From positions 1-8,343 of the forward strand of contig CAIPFQ010000167.1 in the NCBI GenBank assembly GCA_903864395.1: DNA of 8,343 nt, given 5' to 3'. Below are positions 7,008 to 8,343 of this stretch, piece after piece (position 1 is the stretch's first letter; every line of letters starts with the position of its first letter). The position numbers and the translations under genes were made by a program. The stretch comes from an uncultured Chlamydiae bacterium. Lineage in GTDB: Bacteria; Chlamydiota; Chlamydiia; Chlamydiales; SM23-39. The notes below the pieces were generated by a model, which was not told the origin of the DNA, made no database searches, and saw only the letters and a list, made by a program, of their open reading frames with translations.

Positions 7008-7966
7008 CAATTTCCCTCTTGCAAATGATTTGCGATCACATTTGCGTTGCTACGCATCATTTCGAGATAAGAAAGACCGCTCATTGAATCCCCATAAAGG
7101 GGCTCCTTACACACTCTGACATCAAAACCGAGCTCCCGACTCGCCGATGCGATTTTAGCGACTACATCCCGGCTAATATTGGACTCAGGAAACACGACCC
7201 GAATATTATGGCTCTGTAAAAAGTCAATGGCAAAGCGAATATCGGCAGGATTCAGTTGTCCATCTGGAGCGAGCCCCTCTGGAGCTGTAAATCGATTCGC
7301 CCAATCCGCTTCGCCCTCCTCTGCAAGATACGCTCTTGCAAAGTAATGAAAGGCGTCGTGGCTTGTGACTAAAAATCGCTGATTTGAAGGAACTTTCTGC
7401 AAGGTTGCGCGCATATAAGAGTGGGTTATGGCCATTTTTTTCTTTAAAGCCGCAACCTTTTCTCGATAGTAAGGCGCTCCTTCGGGATCGATCAAGGAGA
7501 GACGCTCCTCAATTTCCTCTGCAACCCCTTCCCAAAGAGAAACATCCATCCAAATATGAGGATCGAAAACTCCCTCTTTTTGGATGATTTTTTCTGGGGT
7601 CTTATTCTGAATTGCATAGCCTAGAGAGATCGCTTTTTCATTTGAAAAAAGAAGAGAGGATAAACTCGCTCCATGCTCTAATCCCAGCCCATTAAAAAAA
7701 ATAAGATCGGCCCTAGAGAATTTTTCTCCATCGCCCTTAACAAGGTCATAGCTGTGAGGGTCAAGATCGCCCGAAATAAGAGTCCAGACATCGACCCTCT
7801 CCCCTCCAATCTCCCCTGCTAAATCGCCAATTTGCGCAATCGTGGATAAAATTTTTATTTTCCCATTCGGTTCCATCCACCGGGAAAGAGGTGAGGAAAA
7901 ATTTTTTTTAGCACATGCGCAGCACATCATCAGAGCCACTATCACTGAAAAAATACCTTTAAACAC
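7007..7966 (-). CDS. ytgA: Periplasmic iron/manganese-binding protein YtgA
   Basis: This is a cluster A-I (TroA/ZnuA-like) solute-binding protein that captures Fe/Mn in the periplasm for the YtgB-CR-D transporter. It has 319 residues. The metal ligands correspond to those described for chlamydial YtgA: H71 (DPHSYD), H137 (DPHIW), H203 (TSHDAFHYF) and D293 (PLYGDS). The histidine-rich loop common in zinc-specific relatives is absent. The N-terminus has one lysine, a hydrophobic stretch (about 4-14) and the cluster CCAC (15-18). It could be a lipoprotein with a poor lipobox or be cut after ACA (17-19). The start is GTG at 7966, chosen because a run of six G sits 7 bases upstream as a Shine-Dalgarno site and the signal sequence begins at once. 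It is the first gene of the operon. Confidence 0.96.
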   Translation of the reverse strand: MFKGIFSVIVALMMCCACAKKNFSSPLSRWMEPNGKIKILSTIAQIGDLAGEIGGERVDVWTLISGDLDPHSYDLVKGDGEKFSRADLIFFNGLGLEHGASLSSLLFSNEKAISLGYAIQNKTPEKIIQKEGVFDPHIWMDVSLWEGVAEEIEERLSLIDPEGAPYYREKVAALKKKMAITHSYMRATLQKVPSNQRFLVTSHDAFHYFARAYLAEEGEADWANRFTAPEGLAPDGQLNPADIRFAIDFLQSHNIRVVFPESNISRDVVAKIASASRELGFDVRVCKEPLYGDSMSGLSYLEMMRSNANVIANHLQEGN

Positions 7967-7973
7967 TTAGTTG

Positions 7974-7985
7974 CCCCCCTTTTTT
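7974..7985 (-). promoter_or_regulatory. Homopolymeric ribosome binding site of ytgA
   Basis: On the minus strand six A are followed by six G, then seven bases, then the GTG start of ytgA. The G run can pair with the anti-Shine-Dalgarno sequence in several registers. It decides the GTG start and is itself a simple-sequence tract that could change length. Confidence 0.65.
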
Positions 7986-8051
7986 CATTGCTCAGGAGTG
8001 TACCCTTGAACATATAAAAAAACAAGAGGGAAGAGGACTAAAAGAATCGAT

Positions 8052-8080
8052 AAAATAAGAAAAAAACCAATATCTTGCAA
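8052..8080 (-). promoter_or_regulatory. Candidate sigma-70/66 promoter for the ytg operon
   Basis: On the minus strand TTGCAA (8080-8075) is followed after 17 bases by TATTTT (8057-8052), which would start transcription about 80 bases before the ytgA GTG. Matches to consensus are 4 of 6 in each box. An alternative is TTGTCA (8167-8162) with TAACCT 17 bases on (8144-8139), which has a better -35 and a poorer -10. Confidence 0.35.
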
Positions 8081-8103
8081 AAAAAACAGAAGATTTATAT
8101 AAT
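8075..8103 (+). promoter_or_regulatory. Strong candidate promoter for the right-hand divergent gene
   Basis: TTGCAA (8075-8080), a 17-base spacer, then a perfect TATAAT (8098-8103). This is the best sigma-70/66-like promoter in the region on either strand. Transcription would begin near 8110, leaving a leader of roughly 115 bases before the ATG at 8227 that contains the palindrome at 8169-8183. Confidence 0.55.
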
Positions 8104-8168
8104 CCCACAATAATTTCAGAAAGAGAGGATATTGCCATAGGTTAGACAAATATAACCAAAATGACAAA

Positions 8169-8183
8169 GTTCTCTTAGAGAAC
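8169..8183. promoter_or_regulatory. Perfect 15-bp palindrome, possible operator
   Basis: GTTCTCT, a central T, then AGAGAAC: seven-base arms that are exact reverse complements. Length and symmetry fit a dimeric repressor site, and it lies in the intergenic region upstream of ytgA, where YtgR would be expected to act. It would sit just upstream of the alternative minus-strand -35 (8162-8167) and inside the leader of the plus-strand gene. With a one-base loop it cannot form a full RNA hairpin, which favours a protein site. Shorter copies of its core occur by chance inside coding sequence (for example 403-413). Confidence 0.35.
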
Positions 8184-8226
8184 AGAGTAAAAACATTACA
8201 AACACCAGAGAAACAAAGAAAAAACT

Positions 8227-8343
8227 ATGAGAGACTTAGAAGACATAATCGCTAAAGCGATTAAAAAAATAGTCGCGAAAAAAGAAAATGAACTTTGCAA
8301 ATATCTTCCTATGAAAAGCGGGGGTTACATGCATCACTTCACA
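8227..8343 (+). CDS. Uncharacterised protein, 5' part (runs off right edge)
   Basis: I do not recognise this protein with certainty. ATG at 8227 opens a frame of 39 codons that is still open at the last base. The visible N-terminus starts MRDLEDIIAKAIKKIVAKK, an amphipathic lysine-rich helix, followed by CKYLPMKSGGYMHHF, a compact segment that looks like a conserved structured motif. No signal peptide is visible. The ribosome site is weak; only A-rich sequence and a distant AGAG precede the ATG. It is transcribed away from ytgA, and a TTGCAA-17-TATAAT promoter lies about 115 bases upstream. In C. trachomatis an uncharacterised gene is also next to ytgA; whether this is its counterpart is inference from position. 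Confidence 0.75.
   Translation, partial: MRDLEDIIAKAIKKIVAKKENELCKYLPMKSGGYMHHFT
8246..8263 (+). other. Short perfect inverted repeat at the start of the right-hand gene
   Basis: TAATCGC, loop TAAA, GCGATTA: seven-base arms with a four-base loop, in codons 7-13 of the gene starting at 8227, followed by seven A. It could form a small mRNA hairpin just after the start codon. It may also be a by-product of coding for IIAKAIKK. Confidence 0.3.

Noticed and set aside
8011..8016. TATATG on the minus strand as a -10 box for ytgA
   Set aside because: No acceptable -35 hexamer at 16-18 bases upstream.

Overview
The window reads as a chromosomal piece from a member of the Chlamydiae. The key evidence is the minus-strand gene order ytgA-ytgB-ytgC/R-ytgD-dxr-rseP, which is the known chlamydial iron/manganese uptake cluster joined to dxr and a large site-2 protease. 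A second marker is the permease-repressor fusion YtgCR (an ABC-3 membrane protein ending in a DtxR-type repressor), a chlamydial hallmark. Family or genus cannot be fixed from this stretch alone. I see no mobile elements, CRISPR arrays, rRNA or tRNA genes.

Layout: (1) 2-907, plus strand: the 3' part of an uncharacterised gene whose start lies beyond the left edge. It converges on rseP with only 7 bases between the stop codons. (2) 915-7966, minus strand: one tightly packed six-gene unit. ytgA/ytgB share one base, ytgB/ytgCR overlap by GTGA, ytgCR/ytgD by ATGA, ytgD/dxr by 25 bases, and dxr/rseP are 18 bases apart, so a single polycistronic transcript is very likely. (3) 7967-8226: a 260-base AT-rich divergent intergenic region with divergent promoter candidates and a perfect 15-bp palindrome. 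(4) 8227-8343, plus strand: the first 39 codons of an unidentified gene that leaves the window.

How the genes work together: YtgA binds Fe/Mn in the periplasm. YtgC and YtgD form the inner-membrane channel and YtgB supplies ATP hydrolysis. The C-terminal YtgR part of YtgCR senses the imported metal and is expected to repress the operon, probably from the divergent region. Dxr makes MEP, the committed step of the non-mevalonate isoprenoid pathway, whose last enzymes (IspG/IspH) use Fe-S clusters. RseP is an intramembrane metalloprotease. Its presence beside a membrane-tethered repressor is suggestive, but no functional link is shown by the sequence.

Most novel candidates: divergent promoters that could share one self-complementary -35 hexamer, the nearby palindrome as a possible YtgR operator, homopolymer tracts in ytgD and in the ytgA ribosome binding site, and the linker of YtgCR with a possible internal start. 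The fusion itself is a known chlamydial system; these regulatory details are the parts worth checking.
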